Shown here: in pieces, positions 49,588-59,389 of the stretch
Layout of the letters: each line of letters begins with the position of its first letter
How positions within the stretch are numbered: position 1 is the first letter of the stretch
Assembly (NCBI GenBank): GCA_904382605.1
Contig: CAJFJA010000002.1
Span: 62,001-126,000 of the forward strand
Length of the DNA stretch: 64,000 bases
Source: Candidatus Alloclostridium intestinigallinarum
GTDB taxonomy: Bacteria > Bacillota > Clostridia > Christensenellales > UBA3700
Direction: 5' to 3'
Notes under the pieces: model-generated
The model's database searches: none
Told to the model about the DNA's origin: nothing
The model's input: the letters and a program-made list of their open reading frames with translations, nothing else
Program-made: the position numbers and the translations under genes

Positions 49588-51929
49588 CGGAAGAAAAAAG
49601 CGCTGTCGCGCTTGAACTTGACAAAGTCTTAACCGCGGCGTCGGGATATTGCCACGACGCCGCCGCTTCGCGCGCCATGCTGGCTCTCCGTCCCGCCGAA
49701 AGCTATGAAAAGGCAAGGGAGCTTCTGGAAGAAACTTTCGAGGCGGATATTATTCTTCACGAATTCGTGACTTCACCCGATTTTGCGCAGGGCGATATAA
49801 CGGAGTGTCTGGAAAAGGCGGAAAAGCTGTCCACGCTGACCGCAATGCAGGTGAGGAAAGTGGGGCTTGCCATGCGCACGGCGCGCCTTTGCCGCACCGC
49901 CATCTGTGCCATAGACGACGGACGGATTGCGCATATACGCAATATTTCCGCTGAAATTTCCGTAGATACCGCCTTGGAAGGGCGTATTCTGGAAAGCGTC
50001 ACGCAGGAAGGCGAACTTTCCGATGACGCTTCCGGCGAACTGCGCCGTCTGCGTTCCGCGGTCAAAAGCGCGGGCGCGGCGGTAAGGAGCAGACTGAACG
50101 CCTATTTATCCGGTCCCGAAAGCAAATTTTTAATGGACAACCTTGTCACCATGCGCGAAGGAAGATACGTGCTGCCCGTAAAGGCGGAGTGCCGCTCTTC
50201 CGTGCCCGGACTTCTTCACGACAGGTCGGCGAGCGGTTCCACCGTATATATCGAACCTTACGCGGTGGTGGAGATGAACAACGAAATCCGCGCGTTAAAG
50301 GCGGAGGAACAGGCGGAGTGCGAGCGTATTCTGCAAGGCTTCACCTTTGACATAAGCGGGGTGTGCGGACATATAAGAAATTCGTGTGCCATTGTTACGC
50401 GGCTGGACTGCATTTTTGCCCGCGCAAGATATGCCAGAGATATAAAGGCGGTCATGCCCGTCTATTCAGACGACGGAGTCGTTGACATAATCCGCGGAAG
50501 ACATCCGTTGATAGACAGGAAAAAAGTTGTTCCCGTGTCCGTTAAGCTGGGGAACGAGTACAGCGTTATAATCATATCCGGTCCCAATACGGGCGGCAAG
50601 ACGGTCACGCTCAAGCTGTGCGGACTGTTCGCGCTCATGAGCGCGTGCGGACTGTTTTTGCCGTGCGAAGAGGGGAGCAGAATGTCCTACTTCTCCGCCG
50701 TATACAGCGATATAGGCGACGACCAGTCGATAGAGCTTGCACTTTCCACTTTCTCGTCCCACGTGGTGAACGTGGCGCGTATTCTGAAAAACGCGGACGG
50801 GAAAAGTCTTGTTCTGCTCGACGAACTGGGCGCGGGTACAGACCCCGCCGAAGGAAGCGCGCTCGCGGTGGCTTGCGTGGAGAAACTGCTTGAAAAGGGG
50901 TGCAGATGTATAGTCACGTCGCACTTTGACGAGTTGAAGAGTTTTTCCTCGCACACAAAAGGCGTTATAAACGCTTCCATGGACTTCGACCCGAACACGT
51001 TCGCGCCCACTTACAAGCTGCTTATGGGGGTCGCCGGCTCGTCCAACGCATTGGAAATCGCATCGCGCTTCGGAATGCCGCGCGACGTGGTAAATCGCGC
51101 CCATGAGTTGATTGCGCCCGAAAAGCGCGAACTTTCCCGTCTGATTACGGGTGCGGAAGTGGCGCTGAGGAACGCGCAGGCGGAGCGCGACAGGGCGGCG
51201 GAGGAAGAAAAGCTGGCGCGTGAAGAGCTGGAAAAGGCAAGCCGTCTGCGCGAACAGGCGGAAGAGGTGAAGGACAGGCTGGAAGAAAAAATGCGCCGCG
51301 GCTACCGCGAACTTCTCTCCGACTACGTCGAGGACGCGGAAGAGCTGGTCGAACAGATAAAGCAGAAGGTGAAGGAGGGGGACGAGCGCGCCCTGTTCGA
51401 AGCGCGCCGTCTTAAAAACAAACTTGCGGAAAGGGCGGGCGAACTGCCTTCTCGCACGGGCGCGGTAAAGCAGGAAGGAGAGATTGAAGAAGGCGATACC
51501 GTATACGTCAAATCGCTGGGCAAAAAGGCGATAGTGCTGGGCAGGAACAAAAAGGGCGAATACACGGTAAAGGCGGGAATTTTGACTACGATAGTCCCCG
51601 CCGCCGACGTTTACAAGACGCAGGGCGAAAAGAGCGCCGACAAAACTCCGCCGCGCAAAACTTCGCAATACTTTGCCCGTCCCGACGTTCGGTCGGAGTT
51701 GGACGTGCGCGGACAGACGTGCGAAGAGGCGGTATATAATACCGATATATATATTGACAACGCCGCGATGGCGGGGCTTCACGAAGTGCGCATAATCCAC
51801 GGCAAGGGGAGCGGCGCACTGCGCAGCGCTTTGCGCGAAATGCTGAAAACGCACCCCAGGGTAATATCCTTCCGCACGGGTAAATACGGCGAGGGCGACG
51901 ACGGGGTCACGATTGCGGAGATAAAATGA
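49584..51929 (+). CDS. mutS2: Endonuclease MutS2 (ribosome-collision/recombination ATPase)
   Basis: 781 aa. The MutS core lacks a mismatch-recognition domain. Walker A is ISGPNTGGKTVTLK, Walker B is VLLDELGAGTDPAEG, and TSHFDELK follows. The coiled-coil clamp spans ~515-630, then a KOW-like segment (GDTVYVKSLGKKA), and a C-terminal Smr nuclease domain has LDVRGQTCEEA and HGKGSGALR. In Bacillus, MutS2 splits collided ribosomes; elsewhere it suppresses recombination. ATGA overlap with the U32 gene, and ATGA overlap with the next gene. Confidence 0.97.
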   Translation: MTEEKSAVALELDKVLTAASGYCHDAAASRAMLALRPAESYEKARELLEETFEADIILHEFVTSPDFAQGDITECLEKAEKLSTLTAMQVRKVGLAMRTARLCRTAICAIDDGRIAHIRNISAEISVDTALEGRILESVTQEGELSDDASGELRRLRSAVKSAGAAVRSRLNAYLSGPESKFLMDNLVTMREGRYVLPVKAECRSSVPGLLHDRSASGSTVYIEPYAVVEMNNEIRALKAEEQAECERILQGFTFDISGVCGHIRNSCAIVTRLDCIFARARYARDIKAVMPVYSDDGVVDIIRGRHPLIDRKKVVPVSVKLGNEYSVIIISGPNTGGKTVTLKLCGLFALMSACGLFLPCEEGSRMSYFSAVYSDIGDDQSIELALSTFSSHVVNVARILKNADGKSLVLLDELGAGTDPAEGSALAVACVEKLLEKGCRCIVTSHFDELKSFSSHTKGVINASMDFDPNTFAPTYKLLMGVAGSSNALEIASRFGMPRDVVNRAHELIAPEKRELSRLITGAEVALRNAQAERDRAAEEEKLAREELEKASRLREQAEEVKDRLEEKMRRGYRELLSDYVEDAEELVEQIKQKVKEGDERALFEARRLKNKLAERAGELPSRTGAVKQEGEIEEGDTVYVKSLGKKAIVLGRNKKGEYTVKAGILTTIVPAADVYKTQGEKSADKTPPRKTSQYFARPDVRSELDVRGQTCEEAVYNTDIYIDNAAMAGLHEVRIIHGKGSGALRSALREMLKTHPRVISFRTGKYGEGDDGVTIAEIK

Positions 51930-52375
51930 ACTACGAAACGGCGTATGAAAAATACTCGTTGAAGCCGCTCAGGGCGGTACTGCTCGCGCTTGCCGTTGCG
52001 GGCGATATAGCGGCGGTGATATTGTTTTTTTCCGCCCTGGCGGAGCCGCTTTTTTTTGCGGCGGTGGCGGCGCTTGTCGTATTCGACTTTATTTTGCGCC
52101 GTATAAGTTTGAAAATAGTCTATTCCTACCGCTACGTTCTGCACGGCGGCAGGGTGGAAATATATTATGAAATAATAGGCAAAAGCCGCCTTGTGCTTAC
52201 TCTGGAACAGGGCGTAAAACTGACTCCGGCGGAGGAAAATTCCGCGGGTAAGCGGCTTTACGGCGACGACCACGCCTATCTTTTTTCGGTAAAAGCGGGG
52301 GATAAGGATTACATCGTAAGCCTGGACGCTTTCATGTATTCCGTGTTGGAGGTGCAAAGTGATATATCTGGATAA
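51926..52375 (+). CDS. Unknown small membrane protein between mutS2 and a cysteine desulfurase
   Basis: 149 aa. Two hydrophobic segments (residues ~17-37 and ~42-58) are followed by a ~90-residue soluble part with VYSYRYVLHGGRVEIYYEI, which looks beta-rich and PH-like. It overlaps mutS2 by four bases and the desulfurase by 17, so it is expressed with both. I do not recognise a family. A bacterial PH-like (DUF6106-type) membrane protein is possible but unproven. Confidence 0.6.
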   Translation: MNYETAYEKYSLKPLRAVLLALAVAGDIAAVILFFSALAEPLFFAAVAALVVFDFILRRISLKIVYSYRYVLHGGRVEIYYEIIGKSRLVLTLEQGVKLTPAEENSAGKRLYGDDHAYLFSVKAGDKDYIVSLDAFMYSVLEVQSDISG

Positions 52376-53498
52376 TGCCGCCACGACGCGCATGTACGAC
52401 GAATGCGCGGAAATCGCGGATAAATATAACAGGGAACTTTACTTCAATCCGTCCGCGCGCTACCGTCTTGCGCTGAAAGCGGAAGAGGCGGTCAAAAAAG
52501 CGCGCGCGGTCATAGCCGCGAAACTGGGCGCGGACGAGGGCGAAATATATTTTACCGCTTCGGGCAGCGAGGCGGACAACATCGCGCTTTTGTGCAGCCT
52601 GAGGAGAAAAAGCGGCAGGGCGATAGTCGGCGCGGCGGAACATTCGGCGGTGTACCAATGCGCGTGCGAGCTGGAACGGCGCGGTTACGAGGTGGTATTT
52701 GCGCCCGTAACAAGGTGCGGCGCGGTGGATATTGCGGCTTTTTCGATGCTGTTAACGGCGGATACGGTGCTTGTGTCGATAATGCACGTGTGCAACGAAA
52801 CGGGCGCGGTGAACGACCTGAAAGCGATAACTTCTCTCGTAAGGAAAAAATCGCCCAGGGCGCTCGTGCACAGCGACGGGGTGCAGGCGTTCGGGAAACT
52901 GCCGGTAAACGTGCGCGCGCTGGACGTCGATCTGTATTCGGTGAGCGGACATAAGATACACGCGCCTAAGGGCGTGGGCGCGCTGTATGCGAAAAAGAGT
53001 GTGCACTTGTCGCCATTCGTGTTCGGCGGCGGACAGGAGAAGGGGGTGCGGAGCGCCACGGAGAACGTCGCCGGAATATGCGCGTTCGCTAAGGCGGCGG
53101 AGATTATTTATTCCCGCGTGGACGGGTGCGCCGAAGGTACGGAAAAGGGGCGCGCCGCGGCGGAAGAATATCTCAAAGAAAATATAGACGATATCGTTAT
53201 AATATCCGAGCGCGGCAAATGTCTTGACACCTTTCTTTCCCTGGCGGTAAAGGGCGTAAGGGGTGAAGTACTGGTACACGTCCTGGACGATATGGGCATA
53301 ATGATAGGCACGGGCAGCGCCTGTTCTTCACACAGTTCAAACAAACGCATACCAAAAGTTTTAGGCTTGGACGAGGAATATTGGGACGGAATGTTGCGGT
53401 TGAGTATAAGCGACTTAAACGACCGATCGGACCTTTTGGAAGGGTGCAAAGCGCTTGTCGACGCGATAAAGGCGGAAAGAAAATATGCGAAAAAATGA
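52359..53498 (+). CDS. Cysteine desulfurase (NifS/IscS family)
   Basis: 379 aa from GTG 52359 (GGAGG at 52349-52353). MIYLDNAATTRMYDE is the family N-terminus. It shows TASGSEADNIAL, VCNETGAVND, the PLP-binding SGHKIHAPKGVGALY (Lys in HK) and the active-site Cys loop GTGSACSSHSS. A sulphur donor for the ThiI enzyme encoded next is the likely role (s4U in tRNA and/or thiamine), the standard NifZ-ThiI pair of Bacillota. Confidence 0.94.
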   Translation: MIYLDNAATTRMYDECAEIADKYNRELYFNPSARYRLALKAEEAVKKARAVIAAKLGADEGEIYFTASGSEADNIALLCSLRRKSGRAIVGAAEHSAVYQCACELERRGYEVVFAPVTRCGAVDIAAFSMLLTADTVLVSIMHVCNETGAVNDLKAITSLVRKKSPRALVHSDGVQAFGKLPVNVRALDVDLYSVSGHKIHAPKGVGALYAKKSVHLSPFVFGGGQEKGVRSATENVAGICAFAKAAEIIYSRVDGCAEGTEKGRAAAEEYLKENIDDIVIISERGKCLDTFLSLAVKGVRGEVLVHVLDDMGIMIGTGSACSSHSSNKRIPKVLGLDEEYWDGMLRLSISDLNDRSDLLEGCKALVDAIKAERKYAKK

Positions 53499-53509
53499 AG
53501 AGGTAGAAT

Positions 53510-54685
53510 ATGGATAAAGTGATAATGCTCAGATACGGGGAACTGTTCCTGAAAGGCAGGAACCGCTCTTATTTCGAAGGGGTGCTCGCACGCAATATCA
53601 AAGCGGCGCTTGCGCCTTTCAGGTGCAAATTTTCCCGCACGCAGAACAGGTATTACGTGGAGGATTATTCCTTTACGGACGAATACGCAATCGTGGAAAG
53701 ACTTAGGAAGGTATTCGGACTGCACTCGCTCAGTATTGCGGTCAAGGTGGCGACGGATTACGAAAACATCTTTGCCGCCGCTGTAGATTGCGCTCCGACA
53801 GAAGGCACTTTCCGCGTGAACGTAAAAAGGGCGGATAAAAAACTGTCCATGAACTCCATGCAGATAGCAATCGAAGCGGGCGCGCGCATACTCCGCGCCA
53901 AGAGCGGACTTTCCGTCGATTTGCACGATCCGGAAGCGGTTGTGAATATAGACATACGTGAAAACGGCTATACCTATATTTTCGGGGAGAGCGTCGCCTG
54001 CGCGGGCGGAATGCCCGTGGGTACGGCAGGCAGGGGAATGCTCCTTTTGAGCGGCGGATTCGATTCGCCCGTTGCCGGCTGGCGCATGGCGAAAAGAGGC
54101 GTGAAGGTTTACGCCGTGCATTACCACAGCTATCCGCATACCAGCCTGCAAGCCAGGGAAAAGGTGGTGGACCTTGCAAAAAAACTTACCCCGTGGTGCG
54201 GGGACATAACTCTTTACGTTGTGCCTTTCACGCATATACAGGAAGAAATCCACCGCCGCTGCAATCCCGATTTCATGATAACCGTCATGCGCCGCGTAAT
54301 GGTGCGCATTGCCGAAAGGCTGGCAATAAAAGAGGGGTGCGGCTGTCTTATCACGGGCGAGAGCCTGGGGCAGGTGGCTTCCCAGACCATGGAGAGCATA
54401 ACTTCCACGGAAGACGCCGTTGAAGGACTGCCCGTATTTCGTCCGCTTATCGCAATGGATAAGACGGAGATAATGGAGCAGGCGGAGCATATCGACACGT
54501 ACGACATAAGCAAACAGCCTTTCGAGGACTGCTGCACGGTATTTTTGCCGCGCAATCCGGTCATCCACCCCAAACTGGACGAGGCGAGAGCGGAAGAGGG
54601 CAAACTCGGGGGCGAAGAAGAACTTATAAAGGAAGCGATTGACGGGGCGGAAGTACTGCACCTGGGCGTCGGGGCGGAAGATTGA
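53510..54685 (+). CDS. thiI: tRNA 4-thiouridine synthetase ThiI
   Basis: 391 aa. The N-terminal ferredoxin-like and THUMP domains occupy residues ~1-165. The PP-loop ATPase has LLSGGFDSPVAGWRMAKRG. VNIDIRENGYTYIF precedes it, and CLITGESLGQVASQT and DCCTVFLPRNPV follow. No rhodanese domain is present, as in other Gram-positive ThiI, so sulphur must come from the adjacent desulfurase. It thiolates U8 of tRNA. Confidence 0.96.
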   Translation: MDKVIMLRYGELFLKGRNRSYFEGVLARNIKAALAPFRCKFSRTQNRYYVEDYSFTDEYAIVERLRKVFGLHSLSIAVKVATDYENIFAAAVDCAPTEGTFRVNVKRADKKLSMNSMQIAIEAGARILRAKSGLSVDLHDPEAVVNIDIRENGYTYIFGESVACAGGMPVGTAGRGMLLLSGGFDSPVAGWRMAKRGVKVYAVHYHSYPHTSLQAREKVVDLAKKLTPWCGDITLYVVPFTHIQEEIHRRCNPDFMITVMRRVMVRIAERLAIKEGCGCLITGESLGQVASQTMESITSTEDAVEGLPVFRPLIAMDKTEIMEQAEHIDTYDISKQPFEDCCTVFLPRNPVIHPKLDEARAEEGKLGGEEELIKEAIDGAEVLHLGVGAED

Positions 54686-54781
54686 CCGGCGGCGCGCAAT
54701 CCGTGTATAAGGCAGCCGGCAGCGGCGCGGGAGATTATACGGAGAATAAAAATTTTCGCGCACGCATTTATAAATAATATA

Positions 54782-54811
54782 TTGACATATTTGCGGTAAT
54801 AATGTTATTAT
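54782..54811 (+). promoter_or_regulatory. Promoter of the P-type ATPase, very close to the ATG
   Basis: TTGACA (54782-54787), an 18-bp spacer and TATTAT (54806-54811); the ATG is at 54818, six bases later. The predicted +1 therefore falls at the start codon and no Shine-Dalgarno exists. Confidence 0.6.
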
Positions 54812-54817
54812 CTTAGT

Positions 54818-57817
54818 ATGGCAGAAAAGCAGAAGGGCGTAAAAGGCAAAATAACGCAGACCGCGGAGCAGACCGCGGCCGTTTTGCCGCCCGTAGAAAC
54901 TGCCGCGAATGGGGAATCAGCCTTCGAAGCGGAGGTAAAGCCCGTAAGAAAGCGGAAGAGCGGCGCGGCGTGGGAAGAAAAGCCCGCAGAGATAAAGGAA
55001 GAAAGCTCCGCGGCAGGGGAAGATACCGTTCCGCAAATCCCCGAAGAGGATAAAAAGCAAACCGCGGATGCGGAAATAAAGGAAGAAAAGCCGGGGAAAA
55101 AGCGCGCCAAAAAGACCGCCGCGCCCAAGGCGGCAGCGGAGGAAAAGCCGTTCGGACAGCCGCGGGAGGAGGAAAAGCCGGCGGAAGAGGAAACTGCCGT
55201 AACTGCGGAAACTCCCGAAACGGCGACGGCGGAAACTCCCGGCACGGCTTACGCGGAGTCGGAAACCGCGCAGGCGGGCAAGCCCGGGAAAAAACGCGGC
55301 AGATTCGGCAGAAAGAAGAAGGAAGTAAAGCACTTCGATTATCCGCTTGAAAGGATAGAGGCAGACCCCGGAGAGGGGCTGAGCGAAGCCCAGGCGCAGG
55401 AGCGCATGGACCGCGGTCTGAACAACGAACAGCCGAATATAGTCACAAAATCTTATCTGAACATATTCCGTTCCAACGTAATTACGCTGTTCAACGGATT
55501 GAACTTCCTGCTAGCTGCGCTTATTCTGGTGTACGGCAGTATAAAGAATATGACCTTCATCATATTGGTAATCTGCAATATGGTGGTGGGTATCGTGCAG
55601 GAGATACGCTCAAAACTCGTTCTGGAAAAGATGTCCCTGCTGAACGTTCCCAAAGTCAGCGTGATACGCGGCGGAGAGAAAAAACACGTGGATATGTCGG
55701 ATATAGTCATCGACGACATAATCGAAATCCACGCCGGGGAACAGATAGCTTCCGACAGCGTCGTGGTCAGCGGCGAGTGCGAAGTGAATGAAAGTATGCT
55801 TACCGGCGAACAGGACGATATACACAAAACGGCGGGGGCGGAACTGCTTTCGGGCAGCGTGGTTCAGTCGGGTACCTGCCGCGCGCGCGTCGTGAAAGTG
55901 GGCAAGGATAACTTTGCGGCAACCATTTTATCCGAAGCCAAGAAGTATAAAAAGTCCAAATCGCAGCTCATGCGCTCGATAAACTGGATAATAAGGATAG
56001 TCACCATAGCCATTTTCCCCATGGGTATACTTATGTACCTTACCAACTGCGCGGACAGGGGGATAGGGTATCTGGATATGTTCAACATCACGTCAAGCGA
56101 GATGGCGGAAAAAGTGAGCTCCGTTATAACCAATTCCGTGGCGTCCATGGTTGGCATGATTCCCGAAGGTCTGGTGATGATGACTTCCATCGCCCTGGCG
56201 GTCGGCGTAATCAAACTTGCGCGTAAACAGACGCTCGTGCAGGATCTGTATTCGATAGAAACGCTTGCGCGCGTGGATATGCTCTGCCTCGACAAGACGG
56301 GCACGATAACCGAAGGCAGTATGCAGGTGGAGCGCATTCATCAGTATACGGATAAATACGGCTCGGTGACGGATATAATGACTTCCATGGTCGCGGCGCT
56401 CGGCGCAAGCGGTTCCACGTTCGAAGCGTTCGCCGACTACTTCAAGGGCGAAACGGCGTGGAGCCATGTCGCAACCGTGCCTTTTTCGTCCTCGCGCAAG
56501 TGGAGCGGGGCGGACTTCGGCGACAAGGGCAGGTTTATAGTGGGTGCGCCCGAATTCGTGCTCAAAGAGCGCTACTCGCTCGTACAAAAGGACGTGGAAA
56601 ATTACACCGCCCAGGGTTACCGCGTACTGCTCCTCGTATATTCCCCGCAACCTATCAAGGAAAACGTGCGCGAGGATAAATTAAAGTCTGTCGCGCTTAT
56701 AATACTGTCCGACAAGATAAGGGCGAGCGCGAATTCCACTCTGAAGTATTTCGCGGAACAGGGCGTGGAGATAAAGATAATTTCCGGCGACAATCCCATC
56801 ACCGTTTCCAAGGTGGCGGAGCGTGCGGGAGTCAAAAACTACGACAGCTATATCGACGCCACCACGTTGAAAACGGAAGAGGAAGTGTTCGCCGCCTGCG
56901 ACAAGTACACGATATTCGGCAGGGTTACGCCCAAGCAGAAGAAGATACTCGTCCAGGGTCTGAAAGCGAAGGGGCATACCGTCGGCATGACGGGCGACGG
57001 CGTAAACGACGTTATGGCGCTCAAAGAAGCGGATTGCTCCATAGCCATGGCTTCGGGAAGCGAGGCGGCGCGCAACGTGGCGCAACTCGTGCTTATGAAC
57101 AGCGATTTCGCCTCTCTGCCCAGCGTGGTGCTGGAAGGCAGAAGAGTGATAAACAATATCGAGAGGGTGGCGTCGCTCTTCCTCGTGAAGACTACGTTCA
57201 GCACGCTGCTTACGCTCATGTGCATAATTTTGCAGATGTCCTATCCTTTCGTACCCATACAGCTTACGCTCATCAGCGCGCTGTTCGTGGGCATACCGTC
57301 TTTCTTCCTCGCACTCGAACCCAACGGCAGAAAGGTGGAGGGCAACTTCCTTAGCAAAGTGTTCTCAAAGGCGCTGCCGGCGGGCATGACAATAACGCTT
57401 ATGGTTACGATAGCCTGTCTGCTGTACCGCGACATCGGGCTGGACGTTTCCGCGCAGATAGCGACAATGGCGTTCTTCATAACCGCGCTGTCCTCGCTGA
57501 TAGTGCTGTTGCAGGCGTGCTATCCTTATACCAAGCTGAGGCTGCTGATTATCGGTCTGGCGGTGGTGGTGCTCATATTCGCCGTGAGCGTGGACTGGAC
57601 GAGGGAATTCTTCTCCATAACGTCGCTCACGTCCGATATGCTGAGGAATCTGATAATAATGATGGTCTGCGTACCGCCATGCATACTGTTTATGCGTGCG
57701 GAAGTGGGCGCGATACGCGAGCTGTACAGGACGATAAAGAAGTTCTTTATCAACGTGTACACTTGGATAAAAAATACCGCAAATAAGTTTATCGGGAGTA
57801 TAAAGAAGAACAAATGA
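54818..57817 (+). CDS. P-type cation ATPase, CtpE-like, with a long low-complexity N-terminus
   Basis: 999 aa. Residues ~1-170 are Ala/Glu/Lys/Pro-rich with no hydrophobic segment, ending in a basic [12 protein letters not shown] patch, then the ATPase proper. It shows the actuator motif MLTGEQDD (TGE), the GMIPEGL helix-4 motif, the phosphorylation site [11 protein letters not shown] and the hinge [17 protein letters not shown], with about ten membrane segments. [20 protein letters not shown] and the short nucleotide-binding domain resemble the CtpE group implicated in Ca2+ uptake. Ca2+ or Mg2+ transport is inferred. Leaderless start predicted. The stop overlaps guaA (ATGA). Confidence 0.88.
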   Translation: MAEKQKGVKGKITQTAEQTAAVLPPVETAANGESAFEAEVKPVRKRKSGAAWEEKPAEIKEESSAAGEDTVPQIPEEDKKQTADAEIKEEKPGKKRAKKTAAPKAAAEEKPFGQPREEEKPAEEETAVTAETPETATAETPGTAYAESETAQAGKPGKKRGRFGRKKKEVKHFDYPLERIEADPGEGLSEAQAQERMDRGLNNEQPNIVTKSYLNIFRSNVITLFNGLNFLLAALILVYGSIKNMTFIILVICNMVVGIVQEIRSKLVLEKMSLLNVPKVSVIRGGEKKHVDMSDIVIDDIIEIHAGEQIASDSVVVSGECEVNESMLTGEQDDIHKTAGAELLSGSVVQSGTCRARVVKVGKDNFAATILSEAKKYKKSKSQLMRSINWIIRIVTIAIFPMGILMYLTNCADRGIGYLDMFNITSSEMAEKVSSVITNSVASMVGMIPEGLVMMTSIALAVGVIKLARKQTLVQDLYSIETLARVDMLCLDKTGTITEGSMQVERIHQYTDKYGSVTDIMTSMVAALGASGSTFEAFADYFKGETAWSHVATVPFSSSRKWSGADFGDKGRFIVGAPEFVLKERYSLVQKDVENYTAQGYRVLLLVYSPQPIKENVREDKLKSVALIILSDKIRASANSTLKYFAEQGVEIKIISGDNPITVSKVAERAGVKNYDSYIDATTLKTEEEVFAACDKYTIFGRVTPKQKKILVQGLKAKGHTVGMTGDGVNDVMALKEADCSIAMASGSEAARNVAQLVLMNSDFASLPSVVLEGRRVINNIERVASLFLVKTTFSTLLTLMCIILQMSYPFVPIQLTLISALFVGIPSFFLALEPNGRKVEGNFLSKVFSKALPAGMTITLMVTIACLLYRDIGLDVSAQIATMAFFITALSSLIVLLQACYPYTKLRLLIIGLAVVVLIFAVSVDWTREFFSITSLTSDMLRNLIIMMVCVPPCILFMRAEVGAIRELYRTIKKFFINVYTWIKNTANKFIGSIKKNK

Positions 57818-59349
57818 ATCATGAGTTAGTAGTGGTACTCGACTTCGGCGGTCAGTATAACCAGCTGATCGCGCGCAGGGTAAGAGAGCAGAACGTTTAC
57901 TGCGAAATGTATCCCTGCACCAAGCCGGCGCAGGAGATTCTCGCCAAGAACCCGAAGGGCATTATCTTCACGGGCGGACCTTCCAGCGTATATGAAGAGG
58001 GCGCGCCCAAGGTGGATAAGGCAATTCTGGAATCGGGTATTCCCGTGCTCGGCATCTGCTACGGCGCGCAGCTCATCGCACATATGCTGGGCGGAGAGGT
58101 AAAGCACGCGAGCAAGCGCGAATACGGCCGCCAGATAGCCTCTTACGACACTTCGTCGCCCATATATAAGGGACTGAACGATAAGGGCGTGTGCTGGATG
58201 AGCCATACGGACAGGGTGGAACAGCTTCCCGAAGGTTTCAAGGTGCTCGCAAGCACGGATACCTGCAAAATAGCGGCGTACGGAAACGAAGAAAAGCGCA
58301 TCTACGGCGTGCAGTACCACCCCGAGGTCGTGCACAGCCAGCAGGGTATAGATATGCTGCGCAACTTCCTTTACAACGTTGCGGGCGTGCACGGCGACTG
58401 GACGATGGATAACTTTGTGGCAAGCAAGGTTGCCGAACTCAAAGCGCTCATAGGCGATAAAAAAGTGCTTTGCGCGTTCAGCGGCGGCGTTGACAGCGCG
58501 GTAGCCGCAACGCTTATCCACCGCGCGGTGGGCGATAACCTCACCTGCATTTTCGTCGACCACGGTCTTTTGCGCAAGTACGAGGCGGACGAAGTCATGC
58601 GCGTATTCAAGGAAGAGCGCGGAATGAACGTCATTCTGGCGGACGCATCCAAGCGTTTCCTCAAAATTTTAAGCGGCGTGAAAGAGCCGGAGAAAAAGCG
58701 CAAGCTGATAGGCGCCGAATTTATCCGCGTATTCGAAGAAGAGGCGAACAAGATAGGCGAGGTGGACTTCCTCGTCCAGGGTACCATCTATCCCGACGTG
58801 ATAGAATCGGGACTGGGCAATTCCGCGACGATAAAGAGCCACCACAACGTGGGCGGGCTTCCCAGCGTCATTAAATTCAAAAGCCTTGTAGAGCCGCTCC
58901 GCGACCTGTTCAAGGACGAAGTGCGCAAGGTGGGCTTCGAGCTGGGGCTGCCCAGAAACATCGTCATGCGCCAGCCGTTCCCCGGTCCCGGACTTGCAAT
59001 CAGGGTGATAGGCAATATAACCGAGCGCAAGCTGAAAATTTTGCGCGACGCTGACTATATTTTGCGTGAAGAGATAGCTTTGAACAATCTGGATACCGAG
59101 ATATGGCAGTACTTCGCGGTACTCACGAATATGCGCAGCGTGGGCGTTATGGGCGACAGCAGAACTTACGACTACACGGTGGTTTTGCGTGCGGTCACGT
59201 CCGTGGACGGCATGACGGCGGATTGGGCGCGCATTCCTTTCGACGTGCTCAGCCGCATATCCGAGCGCATAGTAAACGAAGTGAAGCACGTGAACAGGGT
59301 GGTTTACGACATAACGTCCAAGCCTCCGGCAACGATAGAATGGGAATAA
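57814..59349 (+). CDS. guaA: GMP synthase (glutamine-hydrolysing)
   Basis: 511 aa. The N-terminal class I glutamine amidotransferase has [16 protein letters not shown] (nucleophile Cys) and [12 protein letters not shown] (His-x-Glu triad). The ATP pyrophosphatase domain has [14 protein letters not shown] (P-loop) and the C-terminal dimerisation domain has [13 protein letters not shown] and [11 protein letters not shown]. It converts XMP to GMP. It overlaps the P-type ATPase gene by four bases and is followed by purA, giving both branches after IMP. Confidence 0.98.
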   Translation: MNHELVVVLDFGGQYNQLIARRVREQNVYCEMYPCTKPAQEILAKNPKGIIFTGGPSSVYEEGAPKVDKAILESGIPVLGICYGAQLIAHMLGGEVKHASKREYGRQIASYDTSSPIYKGLNDKGVCWMSHTDRVEQLPEGFKVLASTDTCKIAAYGNEEKRIYGVQYHPEVVHSQQGIDMLRNFLYNVAGVHGDWTMDNFVASKVAELKALIGDKKVLCAFSGGVDSAVAATLIHRAVGDNLTCIFVDHGLLRKYEADEVMRVFKEERGMNVILADASKRFLKILSGVKEPEKKRKLIGAEFIRVFEEEANKIGEVDFLVQGTIYPDVIESGLGNSATIKSHHNVGGLPSVIKFKSLVEPLRDLFKDEVRKVGFELGLPRNIVMRQPFPGPGLAIRVIGNITERKLKILRDADYILREEIALNNLDTEIWQYFAVLTNMRSVGVMGDSRTYDYTVVLRAVTSVDGMTADWARIPFDVLSRISERIVNEVKHVNRVVYDITSKPPATIEWE

Positions 59350-59389
59350 CCGCCATACAACAAGTAAATTTTCTCAAAGGAGAAGGAAT

